Positions 13,923 through 25,370 of a stretch of 64,000 bases of DNA are shown piece by piece. The DNA is taken from assembly GCA_033239525.1 (NCBI GenBank), contig BSYO01000005.1, positions 24,658,519-24,722,518 on the forward strand, given 5' to 3'. The notes below the pieces were generated by a model. The model had not been told where the DNA came from. It ran no database searches and was given only the letters and a program-made list of their open reading frames with translations. The DNA comes from Nepenthes gracilis (Eukaryota > Streptophyta > Magnoliopsida > Caryophyllales > Nepenthaceae). Numbering within the stretch: the stretch's first letter is position 1; every line of letters starts with the position of its first letter. The translations under genes and the position numbers were made by a program.

Positions 13923-14461
13923 GTCTGGGCTCCCTATCCTTCACAATCACCCAGTAGCAGCCCGACACACCCCAATCACACAACAATCTGATCGGTCGTT
14001 GATTCTTGAAATTTATTATAATGCTGTTAAAGGTATTTAAACTTTTTTCTTCTGATTGATTTTATTATTTCAAGTTACCATACAAGTTATCATCTCAGTA
14101 CCGAAGAAATAATGAATCTAATTTACTATTTTAAGATTAAAAATATATTTTTATTTTAGGTGTTATAATATTATTCTGAATTTTTTGTTTATAATACATT
14201 TAAGTTTATTTTTTTTATAAAATAATTGTAGATAGGATATATGGATAAAAAAGTTCTAAATTTATTGCTTTATCATGGATTGGCCGGTCAACCACTTAAG
14301 TTGATAACACACTAACGTACTATTTAATTAGAAATAATAAGATGAAAAATATTAGACAATATTCAATTTTATTTTTTTATTATCTGATTTGTTGAGATTA
14401 TGTATAATAAGCTTTTAATTAAATCGAGTAAAAGTTAATCAAAGAAAATAAGAATACGTAT
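13923..14461 (-). promoter_or_regulatory. SS3 5' UTR and upstream region
   Basis: This 539-bp stretch lies between the SS3 start codon and the 3' LTR of the large Ty3/gypsy element. It is AT-rich beyond about 14040 and holds no open frame that looks real. The SS3 transcription start and core promoter should be here, but I cannot identify a convincing TATA box. The retrotransposon ends about 540 bp upstream of the ATG, so the distal native promoter has been displaced by about 15 kb. Confidence 0.5.
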
Positions 14462-15624
14462 TGATGCGTCGCGGATCCGATTTGAGCGATTCGGATTCGT
14501 TTGGATAAACAATGAGGTTAGTTATTTGATGTGGATCGCGCACACCACTAAAAAAGTGAATAAGAGTCGATGTATGACGGCGGGAGGTTATCCCATCAAA
14601 ATACTCCGTCTGAAATCGAAAAGCGCCCGAGTAACGAAGGTTAACTGATAAGTAAAGGAGAGAAAGAGAGAGTATGATGATCGGGAGTGTTGACCCGTTG
14701 AGAATGTGAGTTCTCGCTTCCAACTCGCAGAGAGCGTGTGGAAGCGGTGTCCCGAAAGTGTGGGAGCTTTAAGGAACGATTCTCAAAAAGCTTGAAAGGT
14801 CTCTTAGAATTTGGAGGCCTTTGGTGGGATTGAAGGATGGACGCTTGTGTAGAGAGAAAAAGAAGATGTGTCTTTATTCAAGCTCCGTAAACGTTCGTGG
14901 GTGAGACTGTAGGAAGTCTTTCAGGAAGCTTGTTATTAGTATTCTCAGGAAAACAAGTTAGAGAGTGAGTAAGAGAGCTTCTGTTTCTGAGTAAGTTTTC
15001 GTGCTTGTTCGTGAGCTTGTGTGTATGCTTATGAGTATGCTTGTGCGTATGTGAGCATGTGTCTTCCAGAAAGAAGATATTAAGCTTTTATGGATAGCAG
15101 GTGAGCCACCTCCTCTGGGCAAGGTGGCGTGCTCATCTTGGACTAGCAATGGCGGCCTTCTCAGAATTGGTGGACTTGACAGGCATAATTTGATGGATCC
15201 TTTTCCTGCTAAACAATGCAACGGATATTCAGATCATCTCATGCTTTTGCTACCGTTTTGTTAAGCACCGAGTTCATTCTTAGCCTTTTAGGAAAGATCG
15301 CCTTTTTAGGAAGGTATGTGATCGATCAGAAAGGATTATTCTTTCGCACACTTGTTAATTTATAATTTGGGCCTGGGCCGTAGCAGGTTCAAAACCTTTT
15401 TGGGCATGCTGCTACAGTACATCCGGTCAACACTCTAGTTGACCATTTGTATGCGAGTTGGCCGTCTGCCGGAGTCCTGACGGTCAATGTTGGAGTTGAC
15501 CGTCTTGGGCCTTTCAGGTTTTGGGCCTCCGCCTCCTTTTGGGCCGTTATTTGAGTTGACCGTCCAGCAGGCCACTTGGGCCTTCTTTAACCATTGGTCA
15601 GCCCATATTATGGTATATCCATCA
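14462..15624 (-). repeat. Element A 3' LTR
   Basis: 1163 bp with TGATGCGTCG...ATATCCATCA termini. It matches the other LTR over its length: GTTGAGAATGTGAGTTCTCG, GAGAGCGTGTGGAAGCGGTG and GGCCTTTGGTGGGATTG occur in both. The inner edge is fixed by the adjacent polypurine tract. By eye the two LTRs differ at very roughly a fifth of positions, which suggests an old insertion. Confidence 0.92.
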
Positions 15625-15636
15625 CTAGTCCCCCAT
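15625..15636 (-). other. Element A polypurine tract
   Basis: On the minus strand the bases next to the 3' LTR read ATGGGGGACTAG and then TGATG. A G-rich purine run abutting an LTR is the plus-strand DNA priming site of LTR retrotransposons. It fixes both the LTR edge and the element's minus-strand orientation. Confidence 0.85.
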
Positions 15637-16222
15637 GTCGGTAGTCAGAATTCTAACATTCGGCATGTTCATGATGGGATGTCCCTCACTGCCTATCGTT
15701 GTTTGAGGATTCCGGAAGACTCTATGAAAGGTGAAGAGGGAAGTTGACCGAAGCTATTCACCTTTTTTGGCCAGTTCCGGAGAAAAAAGTTGACCGGAGC
15801 TGTTGACCTTATTTGGTCAGTTTTGGAGGAGAAAGTTGACCGGAGTTGTTGATCGTCATGGTCGATTCGGAGAAGAAAGTTGACCGGAGTGTTGGCCGTC
15901 TTTGGCAAGAATTCGAAGACTTTACGCAAGCCCCGATTAACGCGTGGCCATCAGCTGGCTTGTCAGGCCAAAAGTAGACACGCGTCTTCTTTTGGTTGGG
16001 CGGATATTCAGGTCATTAATGCATCAGAGATTTGCCTTTTGAAGGGCCAATTAGCAAGGCGACACTTGACTGGATTGATGGCGTCCTTTCTGAGGCGGTT
16101 TAAGGCGTTTCATATTTCGCCGTTTAAGTTTCCCTCCTCGTCTTGAATATTCTCTCACGCCTCCTTACTTCGTCTTCGACTTTCCTTCGTTTCTCCGAGA
16201 AACCCTAGCCTTTTTGTCAAAC

Positions 16223-18046
16223 ATGGTCTTCGTCGTAGACATCGCCTCTGTCCTTCGAGAGGGTGACGTGAAAGCATTGTGCGTTAAGTTCAATATCCCT
16301 AAGGATATTGCATGGAGGGTCCCGAGCAAAGACGACAGAGCCTTCTCTCCACCAATAGGGCATGTAACGATATACGAGGCCCACCTGAGGAGCGGCCTTC
16401 GTCTTCCTCTGCCGGATGACTTGCGGTTGATCCTGCAAGTTCTACGAGTCCCAGTTGCCCAACTTCATGCCAACGCTGTACGGTACATTTGCACAATCTG
16501 TATTTTTCTTCACAAGCACTCTAAGAGGTTGACGATGCCGATGGTGAATGGGCTCTTTAAAATAAATCGAGGGGGGGCAAATGGATATCCCTTGTCCCCC
16601 GTCCCGGCCTTAAAATAAATATGGCAATTTATGATTCGCTCAAGAACTGGAAGAACATGTTCTGTTTTGTGAGCGTGGCGGCGATCTGGCCCCTTGCGAA
16701 GGACTGAGGCCAGGTGCCGGATGTGTATACTGGGACGCCGTCTGTGGCGGAGACGGCATCCTTAAAGTGGTTGACCAAATTGGTCAAAGACCACATTGTG
16801 GACTTCAAACGAAACTTCTTGGTCTCTAGGGTAGAGATCAAGAGGTAAACTGGGGACCGCCTTTTCCGGTTCAAAAGCTCAGGCCGCAGGCGATGATGGT
16901 GCAGCCGGAGGACTCCAAGGGCCTGCTTATCCATCCCCGCCCTATAGATGAAGGTTTTATTAGTCCGCAGCCTAAGAGGATGGTGTTGGATACGCCTTCC
17001 TTGTCGTCATCGGGCCCCGATTATATCGCCATCGGGATCTGCAACGGCCCCGGTAGTACCACGGGAATGGAAAAATCCTTTGAAGACTTGCCGATGGCCA
17101 GGGGAGAAAGTATTATCTTGGCGTATCCCACGCCGCAGGCGGCTCCTCAAGGGATGCAAATGGAGTCCTTTACAGAGCCCATCTGTGAGCCAGTGGTGGA
17201 GGCGCAGGAGCCATCTGTTGGCTCTGCAGTCACGCAGGCGCCTGCTGTGGAGCCAATGGTGGATCTTGATCCTCTGACAGCTGCTGCGGAGGCTGTATCT
17301 GGGGAGCCTACGGTTGCTATGGACGATGCTGACGATGGGCTTCTGGACGAGATTCTGGAGAAGGCTGCTGCTAGCTCAGCTCGAGTGGACATCCCTCCTG
17401 GCCCACCACCGCCTGGGCCAGGTCTGGAGGCTAGGCCTGAAAGGCCCACAAGGAGAGTTTGGGAGGTATAATTCTTTGCGATGGCTTCTGGATACTTTCT
17501 CCTTTCAGGATTTCTAACTTATTCTTCGTTTGTCTTTTGTGCAGAAGTCAAAGATGGTTGCTGCCATCATCAAGGTAATGAACCAAATGAGACCGGTGAT
17601 CGGGCGATAGGGAGGCGAAGATCGCCTGGTTGGATGCTAAGTTGACTGCTTCAGGAGGTGAGCACCGTGAAGAGACTGTTGCCCTTGAGACTATCATGGC
17701 GGGTGTTGAATCGGAGAACGCCAACTTAAAGGATGAGGTTGCGAACTTAAAAGCCGAGGTTGCCCATTCAAAGGAAGAGAGCGATCGAGCTAAAGCACGC
17801 ATTGATCAACTTACTGCGTGGGTAGCAACCTTGGAGAATGACTTGAGTCTCCGCATCCGTCTCTACGGGGTCGAGAGTATGATGTACGCGTGGCTGTTGG
17901 AAGGGGTCAACGTCAGTTGGCGCATTGTGCAGTTGGTCGATCCTGACTTCCCTGTTGACCTCATCAATCTATCCAACAGAGCGGCGCGGCAGAGAGACGA
18001 CCTCGTGGGGGCACAGGATGGTCGGAGGCCTTCGCCACCCTCGTAG
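16223..18046 (+). pseudogene. Antisense extra gene of element A (putative gypsy-type transposon domain plus coiled coil)
   Basis: This gene runs opposite to gag-pol. The first segment, ATG at 16223 to 16618 (131 codons), has RVPSKDDRAF, GHVTIYEAHLRSGLRLPLP and AQLHANAVRY. I recognise this pattern from the Pfam 'putative gypsy type transposon' family (Transposase_28), from memory only. Homology seems to continue past the stop in another frame (DSLKNWKNMFCFVS at about 16640), so it is frameshifted. A second segment (16893-17465) is Pro/Ala/Glu-rich and ends at a canonical intron, donor GAG|GTATAA at 17466 and acceptor TTGTGCAG ending at 17544. A third segment (about 17630-18044) has a heptad coiled coil (ENANLKDEVANLKAEVAHSK). 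The leader AAACCCTAGCC just before the ATG looks like a plant 5' UTR. Function is unknown. It appears to have been an expressed, spliced gene now disabled. Confidence 0.75.
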
Positions 18047-18446
18047 CTCTTACGTTGTTCGTTTTGAGACCTCCCTTGTAATTATGTATATTGGATGTAT
18101 TTTGTAACATATTTGGAAGTACTAAAATGGAAACTTTTCAATTTCGTGCCCATTTATCTTTACTACCTTGGTATTTGTATGTCTGTTGCACTGGGCGGCC
18201 AACTTAGTTGGCCGGTTGCCATTGTTGTGCTGCCTAAGGAGTGAGGTCCTTAGACTTTGTAGACGGTTGTATTAACCAGCCCAGTAGTGGAGGCTTGCAA
18301 GCGAAGCCTGGTGGCGCTGCCCAAGTGCTGATTTGGGCAGCCAGCATTGGAGAGGGATTCTTCTCCCTCTGATCATCGTTAACTGATCACGTTATCTCCT
18401 CGTAGAGGAGGTCGTTGTGTGTGCTACGTAAGCCCCCTAAGATTTT

Positions 18447-18686
18447 GACCGCTATCAGGCCACTTGGATGACCAAAGTTTAGATCCGATCACTTACAGGC
18501 CACTTGGATGACCAGGGTTTAAATACGACCGCTAATGGGCCGCTTGGATGATCGAGGTTCATATTAGACCACTTACGGGCCACCTGGATGATCAGAGTAT
18601 AAATACGACCACTAATGGGCCACTCGGATGATCGAGATTCATGTTCGACCACTTACGGGCAGCTTGGATGACCAGTGTTTATTAAC
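18447..18686. repeat. Six tandem 40-bp repeats between integrase and the antisense gene
   Basis: Exactly six 40-bp units, each beginning GACC or GATC, with the core GGGCCACTTGGATGACCAG. Units 2, 4 and 6 share CACTTACGGGC and units 3 and 5 share CTAATGGGCC...GATCGAG, giving an 80-bp higher-order period. The array sits in the 3' flank of the antisense gene. Tandem arrays between pol and the 3' LTR are a known habit of Tat-type elements. There are no spacers, so it is not CRISPR. Confidence 0.95.
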
Positions 18687-18688
18687 GA

Positions 18689-18704
18689 GAGGGTGATGAC
18701 CCTC
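18689..18704. other. Perfect 6-bp stem hairpin
   Basis: GAGGGT, loop GATG, ACCCTC, directly after the 40-bp tandem array. It could mark a 3' processing signal for either transcript of element A, but no function can be read from the sequence. Confidence 0.5.
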
Positions 18705-18829
18705 CCAACTTAGGGGCAGTCTAGATCGGGTAACCTGCAAAACAAACACACATATATATATTTATATATATGCATGCACACAGGAAGGGAAAGCAGCATG
18801 CTAAGTAAACGCTCATTTTGGCAAATTAA

Positions 18830-20125
18830 AACAAGCAAGCGAATGCGCACACATACAATAATGCAAATATGTACCTGTGCCTTCTACTAGAAGTAGCGTT
18901 TGAGGTAAATTGCGTTCCACGTTCGCGGAACTAACTTTCCGTCCTAGCTCTGGAGCTTGTAGGCTCCGTTTCGCAGGACAGCGGAGACGAGGAAATACCC
19001 TTCCCAATTAGGGGAGAGCTTATTGGGGCCGGCCAGCTTGCCTGTGGCCTCGATGCCTCGTAGGACTAGATCTCCAATATCGAATCGCCGCACCTTAACC
19101 TTTTTGTTGTAGTATCGGACAATTCGATATTGGTAGGCCTCTGTCCGCACTCTGGCAGCGTCGCGGGCTTCCTCTAACGAGTCTAGGTGCTCCTTATTTT
19201 TTGGGAGTTAGCCTGTTGGTCGAAGGATTCCACCCTGAGATTCGGGAGTCTGATTTTGACCGGAATTACCGCTTCAGTCCCGTAACAGAGGTTGAAGGGC
19301 GTCTCACGCGTTGGCTCCTTTGGGGTTGTTTGGTAGGACGGGAGAACATAGGGGAGCTGTCTACCCAGGAGCCCCTTGCGTCCTCTTGCATAGTCTTTAA
19401 CCCGTGGAGTAGCATTTCGTTCGTGACCTCCATCTGTCCATTCGCTTGGGGGTATGCTACTGAAGTGTGGACCAACTTGACGCCAAGGCTGGCGCAATAC
19501 TTGGTGAATATTTTCCAGAGAATTAGGTCCCGTTGTCAGTCACAACAACCTCAGGGACGTCGAATCTACAAATGATGTTCTGGTGAAGAAATTCCAGGGC
19601 ATCATGCTTCGTAATCCTTGCCAGTGGGATCGCCTCGACCCACTTTATGAAGTAGTCGATACCTACGACGACGAACTTTCTTTGTCCCGTGGAAATGGAA
19701 AATGGGCCGAGAATATCGAGCTCCCATTGCGCGAAGGGCCAAGGGGCCTAAAGAGCCTTTAGGTCCGCGGATGGCTGGCGATGAAGGTTACTATGAAGCT
19801 GGCAGCTTTCACATTTCTTCATAAACTCAAGCGCGTCCTTTTTCATCGAGGGCCAATAGTAGTCCTGGCGCATGATCTTGAATGCTAAGTTTTTTCTGCC
19901 AATGTGTGATCTACAGATCCCGAGGTGGACTTCACCTAAAGCATAGTCAGCCTCTTCGGGAGTTAGGCAACGGAGGTATGGGGTTAAGTAGCTACAGCGA
20001 TATAGTCGTCTATCAACCACGGCGTACCAGCCAGCCGTCTTTCTGATTTGTTTAGCCTTCTCCGCGTCCTCTGGCAATGATCCGTCAGCCAAATAATTAA
20101 GGTAAGGCGTCATCCAGTTTTTCAT
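18830..20125 (-). pseudogene. Element A integrase (frameshifted)
   Basis: The N-terminal zinc-binding part is open at 19748-20125: HLGICRSH and CESCQLH give the His-His-Cys-Cys pair, with YYWPSMKKDA between. The catalytic core is broken across frames. HTSVAYPQANGQMEVTN (about 19425-19475) reads in one frame and YGTEAVIPVKI (about 19235) in another. The C-terminal part (18944-19150) has FDIGDLVLR and GKLAGPNKLSPNWEGYF, the GPFxV-type tail of plant gypsy integrases without a chromodomain. Integration activity is lost. Confidence 0.85.
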
Positions 20126-20348
20126 TTCGAAAATCTGTATTGCCTCCTACTTCTTTATACTGGGAGCGTTCAGGATCTCCCTTATATCCCTCGAGTACTG
20201 TTCCGAATTTTTGGCTGCAGTGGCTCTAACCAGCTAGTTCGCCTTCCCTTTTTTAATTCTGGAAACATGAACCAGGGTTAGTTTGTCGAAAACCCTGGGT
20301 GGCCTCCTTTGCTTTGGCCAAGTACTTAGCCAAGTGAGGGTTGTTTAC

Positions 20349-20597
20349 CTAAAAGTCTCCGTTAACCTGGTTAACGATTAGTTCGAAGTCACTGTAAATT
20401 GTCAATCTCTTGGCAGAGCATTCCTTAGTTAACCGTAATCCGACTAACGTGGCCTTATACTCGACAACATTGTTAGTTGTCGAAAAATTGAGCCTGAGGG
20501 AGTATTTCACATTAAACCCGTCGGGGGTGATGAGGACTACCCCAGCGCCACTGCCAGTGTCCGTAGATGATCCATCTACGTGGAGTATCCATTCCAA
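20349..20597 (-). pseudogene. Element A RNase H
   Basis: 82 open codons start LHVDGSSTDTGSGAG and include the NNVVEYKATL and TIYSDFELIVNQV segments. These carry the Asp, Glu and Asp positions that bind metal in plant Ty3 RNase H. The frame is lost on both sides, so this is a remnant. It lies between RT and integrase, as expected for Ty3/gypsy. Confidence 0.85.
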
Positions 20598-21099
20598 AAC
20601 TCCATCAAGCAGTTCTGTGCTTTCTGCGGAATGCTCCTAGAGAACTGAGGTCGCAATTTTAACAATGAAGTTAGACAGTGCCTGGCCTTTACAACAGGCA
20701 TGGGCTGGAATTCGATGTCAAACTCACCCAACTCGATAGTCCATTTTACTAACCGTCCAAAAACGTCAGGTTTTCGGAGTATATTTTTTAGAGGTTAGTC
20801 TGTAAGGACTACTATCTGATGCGCCTGAAAGTAGGGTCTTAACTTCCGCACAGAGAATATAAGCGCCAAGGCCAATTTTTCTGCACGCAAGTAAGGGTCT
20901 CCGGGCCGGTTAACATTTTACTCACGTAGTAGACTGGCCGTTGAGTGTCAGAGTCTTGGCGCACGAGGATAGAATTGAGGGACGCCTCCGACACTGCCAG
21001 GTAAAGGTATAGCTCTTCTCTGGCTTTGGGTCACACTAGCAACGGCGGGCTGGCCAGATATCGCTTCAGTTCATCGAAAGTTGTCTGGCAGTCTGCCGT

Positions 21100-21619
21100 C
21101 TATTGAAACCTGTTGGATTTTGTTCCTCTAAGGGCCTTGAAGAAGGGCTGGTACTTGTCGCCAGACTTTGCGAGGAAGTGGGACAGTGCTGCCAGCCATT
21201 CAGTCAATCGCTGGACGTCCTTTACACTCCGTGGTGGAGCCATGTCCGTGAGAGACTTGATCTTCTCTGGGTTTGCCTCAATCCCCCGTTGGGAGACGAT
21301 GAAACCCAAGAATTTACCAAAGGCTACTCTGAAGACACACTTAGCCTGGTTCAGCTTCATGTGATGCTTATGGAGCACCTCAAACGACTCTGCCAGGTAG
21401 CGGATGTGGTCGCCGGCGACCTTGTTCTTGATGAACATGTCAACGATGTAAACCTCTATGTTGCGACCAATCTATTTTTTGAACATTTTGTTGACCTGTT
21501 GTTGGTAGGTTTCTCCAGCGTTTTTCAGTCCGAAAGGCATCACTTTGTAGAAGTAGGTGCCTTGATCAGTCATAAACGAGGTGTGCTCATCGTCTTCTAA
21601 ACTCATCCAGATCTGGTTG
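21100..21619 (-). pseudogene. Element A reverse transcriptase, C-terminal portion
   Basis: Minus-strand reading gives QIWMSLEDDEHTSFMTDQG and KVMPFGLKNAGETYQ, the RT palm motif of Ty3 elements. The region of the YVDD box (near 21438) is shifted to MFIKNK after a frame break and decay. HHMKLNQAKCVFRVAFGKFLGF and TDMAPPRSVKDVQRL follow, as expected for the thumb and connection region. The upstream half of RT is on the far side of element B1, at 25371-25560. Confidence 0.9.
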
Positions 21620-22408
21620 TATAACGACCCGAGTTTGGATCCTCGAACCTGATCTGGACTGTCACGGTGAAAGTCTCGAATCATCCCAATTTCAAACGTT
21701 ACACATAATTAATTAACTCAACATCATCAACAGAACATTATCAATGATCCTCATAAATACATCATAAATTAAACATCCATATTAGCAATAATAATAATTT
21801 TAATAAATAATATCGATATCCCAAAATATCAATTCTCATAAAGAAATATAATAAAAGTTGAATAGTAACTAAACTACCAAGATCTTAAATCTCTATCCGA
21901 AAAGCTTCAATCTCTGAGATCACTTCTGCCTGGAGTCTACTCACGCGATCTCTTCTATCATGGTGTCAACCTGTCTACTCTGGAGCCAAGAAAATACAAG
22001 GGTGAGCCAAAGCCCAGCAAGTGATAGTAATCAAAAATGGTATACAACAATAACAATCTCGGATACCAGCTACAAAGTCTCAACATCACTCTAACCATCT
22101 ACTATATTCGAGATAGATTGCAACACGTCGTAAATATGACTCTAGGCAAAATAGGTCCCACAAAACCAGTGCATCCAAAAATAATAAGAGGCCAATAAAC
22201 AGCGGTAATCCCCTAGAATCCGATATCACTAATAAGTGGGGATTCCCTGGTCCGAATGTCAGCGTGAACGACCTGAACATCAATATTGATAAACAACATG
22301 AATTTCACCAAATCCGAATAACGTAAAATCCGATCCATGGATTCTACAAAATATAACTTATAGATTCAATCGAATCCCAAACTCACGAGATATCAACAAT
22401 GATAGAAC

Positions 22409-22930
22409 ATCACAATGAATCTCCTTGGACCTTATTCTACCATAGTGACCCAAAGGCCGCGTATTTACGCCACTGAACGGGTGCAGGTAAGTCTGTGAGG
22501 TTATCCATGGTATCCAACTACCCCTACGATCCTCTCGGAGGTTTGTCCCCAAGCTTTCTTGATACCACCTCCGTCTGATGACAATGATATCCCATATATC
22601 ATCATCTACGATGGTCATTAGGTTATAAGTATCCATCTTGACTCACTGTATGAAATATCAAGAATTTGATTATCAACTTAACTTTGAGGTCACCACTGTA
22701 AGAGATAATAATAATCTCCTTGGATTTTATTTTGCCACCGTGAACCAAAGGCCGCGCATTTACGCCCCCAATGGCTAGGTAAGTGCAACGAGGTCATCCA
22801 TGGTATCCAACTACCCTTACAGTCCTTCCAGAGGCTGTCTCGTAGCATGCCGATACCATCCGTGATACCTCTCACCAAATGATATCCCTGATATCATCTC
22901 TTACGATGGTCACGTAGTTATAAGTATCCC
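22409..22930 (-). repeat. Duplicated ~230-bp block in element B1
   Basis: Two copies (about 22409-22640 and 22703-22930) share GGCCGCG(C/T)ATTTACGCC, TCCATGGTATCCAACTACCC and TACGATGGTCA...GTTATAAGTATCC. A single copy occurs in element B2 at 57900-58130 on the other strand. It is the easiest stretch to align between B1 and B2. Confidence 0.85.
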
Positions 22931-23459
22931 TCCACGATAAACATACCTCATTATCACCATAATACGAAAATTAGTATCGGATAAGTGTAGAACACGCTAA
23001 GGTGTCGTAACCTCCCATTCGACTAAATACCTTAGGGTTTTCATACGCTTTCCTTTACCTTGACCGTAGGAAACCAACAATCCAAATACTCATACAATCA
23101 AGTATAATGCAAAGAAAATTTTACAATATCAATAATAGGAACGTCGTTCGGTGCTGTCACGGACCATACTCACACAATCAAATCCAACACAAATGAATAT
23201 ATCTCAGGACGTTCAAAGGAAATACATTGATCGAGTTATGATCGGCTCAATTACTTCACTATTTTTTCATTTTATTTCGAAGCGATGCCTACGACTAAGG
23301 TTAACGATATTTTTATTTCCAACTCCATCCCCAATTAATTTTAAAAGGTTCCAACAAATTAATTGGCAATATTTATTTCTTCATACAATTAGTATCACTC
23401 CGAACACAGGCCAATACACCGTTATACATGCAACATACACAAACTATAAATATCCTCTA

Positions 23460-24080
23460 TACTCTTTACTATCTTTATTCTCATACATACACATACAACC
23501 ACACATTAACATATATATATATATATATACACATACATATACCTATATATATGTGTATACACATAAATCCATACGTATACCCACACATATACCAACACTC
23601 CACACACACACACATATATAAATATATATATATATCCACGCCAACTGCCAAGCCCATGGCCCAGCTTCGGTTACCTGTTTATTGAAGACCAGCCACGACC
23701 CAGTACACCGCTACCTTCAAACCAAGCACACAGCTCAATTACCTGGCCCACTACATACACACACAGCCCAGCCCAACACCTGGGCCACTAAAACACACAC
23801 ACACAGCCCAGCCCAATACCTGGGCCACCAAAACACACACACACACCTAGGCCCACAGCCCAACATACAAACACACCCTAGGCCCAGCCCAACACACACA
23901 CACAACCCACATCCACAAACTCCCCATCTGCTGCCAACCTCTCTCTCACGTGCACACACACCTCCAGCATCCCTGCACTTCTCTCACACACACCCACTCA
24001 GCGGCATACATATATATACATATTTATTTATTTATATTTATACACAAATACACATACCTAAACACACGTACCTTCACATA
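23460..24080. repeat. (CA)n and (TA)n microsatellite tract in B1
   Basis: Runs of ACACACAC and ATATATAT alternate with short copies of AGCCCAGCCCAACACCTGGGCCACTAAAA, repeated about every 48 bp between 23760 and 23850. Element B2 has a comparable (TG)n/(TA)n tract at about 57060-57370. Long open frames here are low-complexity artefacts. Confidence 0.9.
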
Positions 24081-24917
24081 CATATATGTATACCGTCTTC
24101 CATATAAATACAGGACTGATTATGTACGCCGAAAGAGCACCAGACCATGCTCTGTTCACTCACCCATTTCGATTTTTCCCATTCTCTCTGTTTCTCACCC
24201 GATTCCAACATTCCATACACTAACATAAAAACTCAGTTTTCATATTTAAGTAAAGGAATCCATAACATGAATTAATCTAAAGCCACAGCTCCGTGTGACA
24301 CCCGATTTATTGTTTCAAATCAGTAACCCAAAAAAAGACAGAGCATCCCTCTGTTTCTCTTCTGGAGTCAATTTCCACATGCTTCACAATTTTAATAGAG
24401 AGAGGACGGATATGTTGCAAGATAACAGAAGAATCGTTTGCAATTAGAGGAGAAATGACAGTAAAGGAAATCAATTGCGATAAGGATTCACTTGACTGAT
24501 TTTTCACGGTTCTATACCACGGCTTGGGTTCGGCTTCACCACGGCTCCGATTTCGGCTTCAGATTTGTGCTGGTGGCTTCGGTACCGATTGCTGACGGCG
24601 ACGGCAGCAAACCACTTGAACGATGACGGCGACGACAACTCTTCTTCCGACACGGGTCGACAATGGTAGTAGCAGTGGCAACAGCGAGGAACAGAGGCGA
24701 CGATCGCACGACTAGGGTTTCACGATGGCGGCCTTCTTCCCATACCAATGTCCTCCTTAAATAACGAATGTGTCTGATTAGGGTTGTACTCGGTTTCCAT
24801 TTTGGGCGTCGTTGGATCCGCGTCCATGGCTTCGCCGCCTTCCTCTTCCTCCTCCCCTTCCCTCATTCTCTTCTTCCCTTTTCCCTCTTTCCTTCCCTTC
24901 TTCGTTCACCCTTTTCC

Positions 24918-24919
24918 TA

Positions 24920-25000
<81 letters not shown>

Positions 25001-25001
25001 C

Positions 25002-25038
<37 letters not shown>

Positions 25039-25043
25039 TATTA
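24918..25043. repeat. (ATT)n microsatellite in B1
   Basis: About 40 near-perfect TTA/ATT triplets, bordered by a CT-rich stretch on the left and AT-rich sequence on the right. The same order recurs in B2 (AAT run at about 51226-51315) and B3 (34160-34195), so the array is an ancestral feature of the B elements. Confidence 0.95.
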
Positions 25044-25370
25044 GTATATTTTTTAATATATTTATTTATATATATTTATTTATCTCTATTTAAAATAATT
25101 ATTATTTAGTTAATTATCTAATTACCCCATTAACCTAAATTTTTAGTATTTTATTTATTCATTGATATATATATATATATATTTCGTCAACGAATAATTA
25201 CTTCACTATTTAATTTAAATTTTAATTAACGGTTTAAATATTCAGCCAAATCCATTAATTCATTTAATTTATTAGGCCCAAAGATCAGATTTTAATCCTG
25301 TCAGTAATTAAAACTAATTATTAAAACTAATTTATCAATTTTATTCTAAAAAAATATTTGGGATATTACA

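Larger units (their letters stand above)
21620..25370 (-). mobile_element. Element B1: 3.75-kb non-coding LTR-like insertion in element A RT
   Basis: On the minus strand it starts TGTAATATCCC and ends GGGTCGTTATA (TG...CA-type ends with one terminal change). It is flanked by perfect 5-bp duplications GGTTG at 21615-21619 and 25371-25375. Deleting the insert and one GGTTG brings the RT frame back into register between SGYN and QIWM, which proves a clean insertion. It holds no gag or pol. In element order it has an AT-rich end, an (AAT)n array, a GA-rich stretch, a low-copy region, (TG)n microsatellites and a duplicated block. It best fits a solo LTR of a long-LTR Ty3 element, or a non-autonomous element. 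Confidence 0.88.

Noticed and set aside
18447..18686. 40-bp direct repeats as a CRISPR array
   Set aside because: Units are contiguous with no spacers, and the DNA is a plant nuclear retrotransposon.
23151..24228. Several open frames rich in Thr, His, Ile and Tyr
   Set aside because: They are translations of (CA)n and (TA)n microsatellites in element B1.
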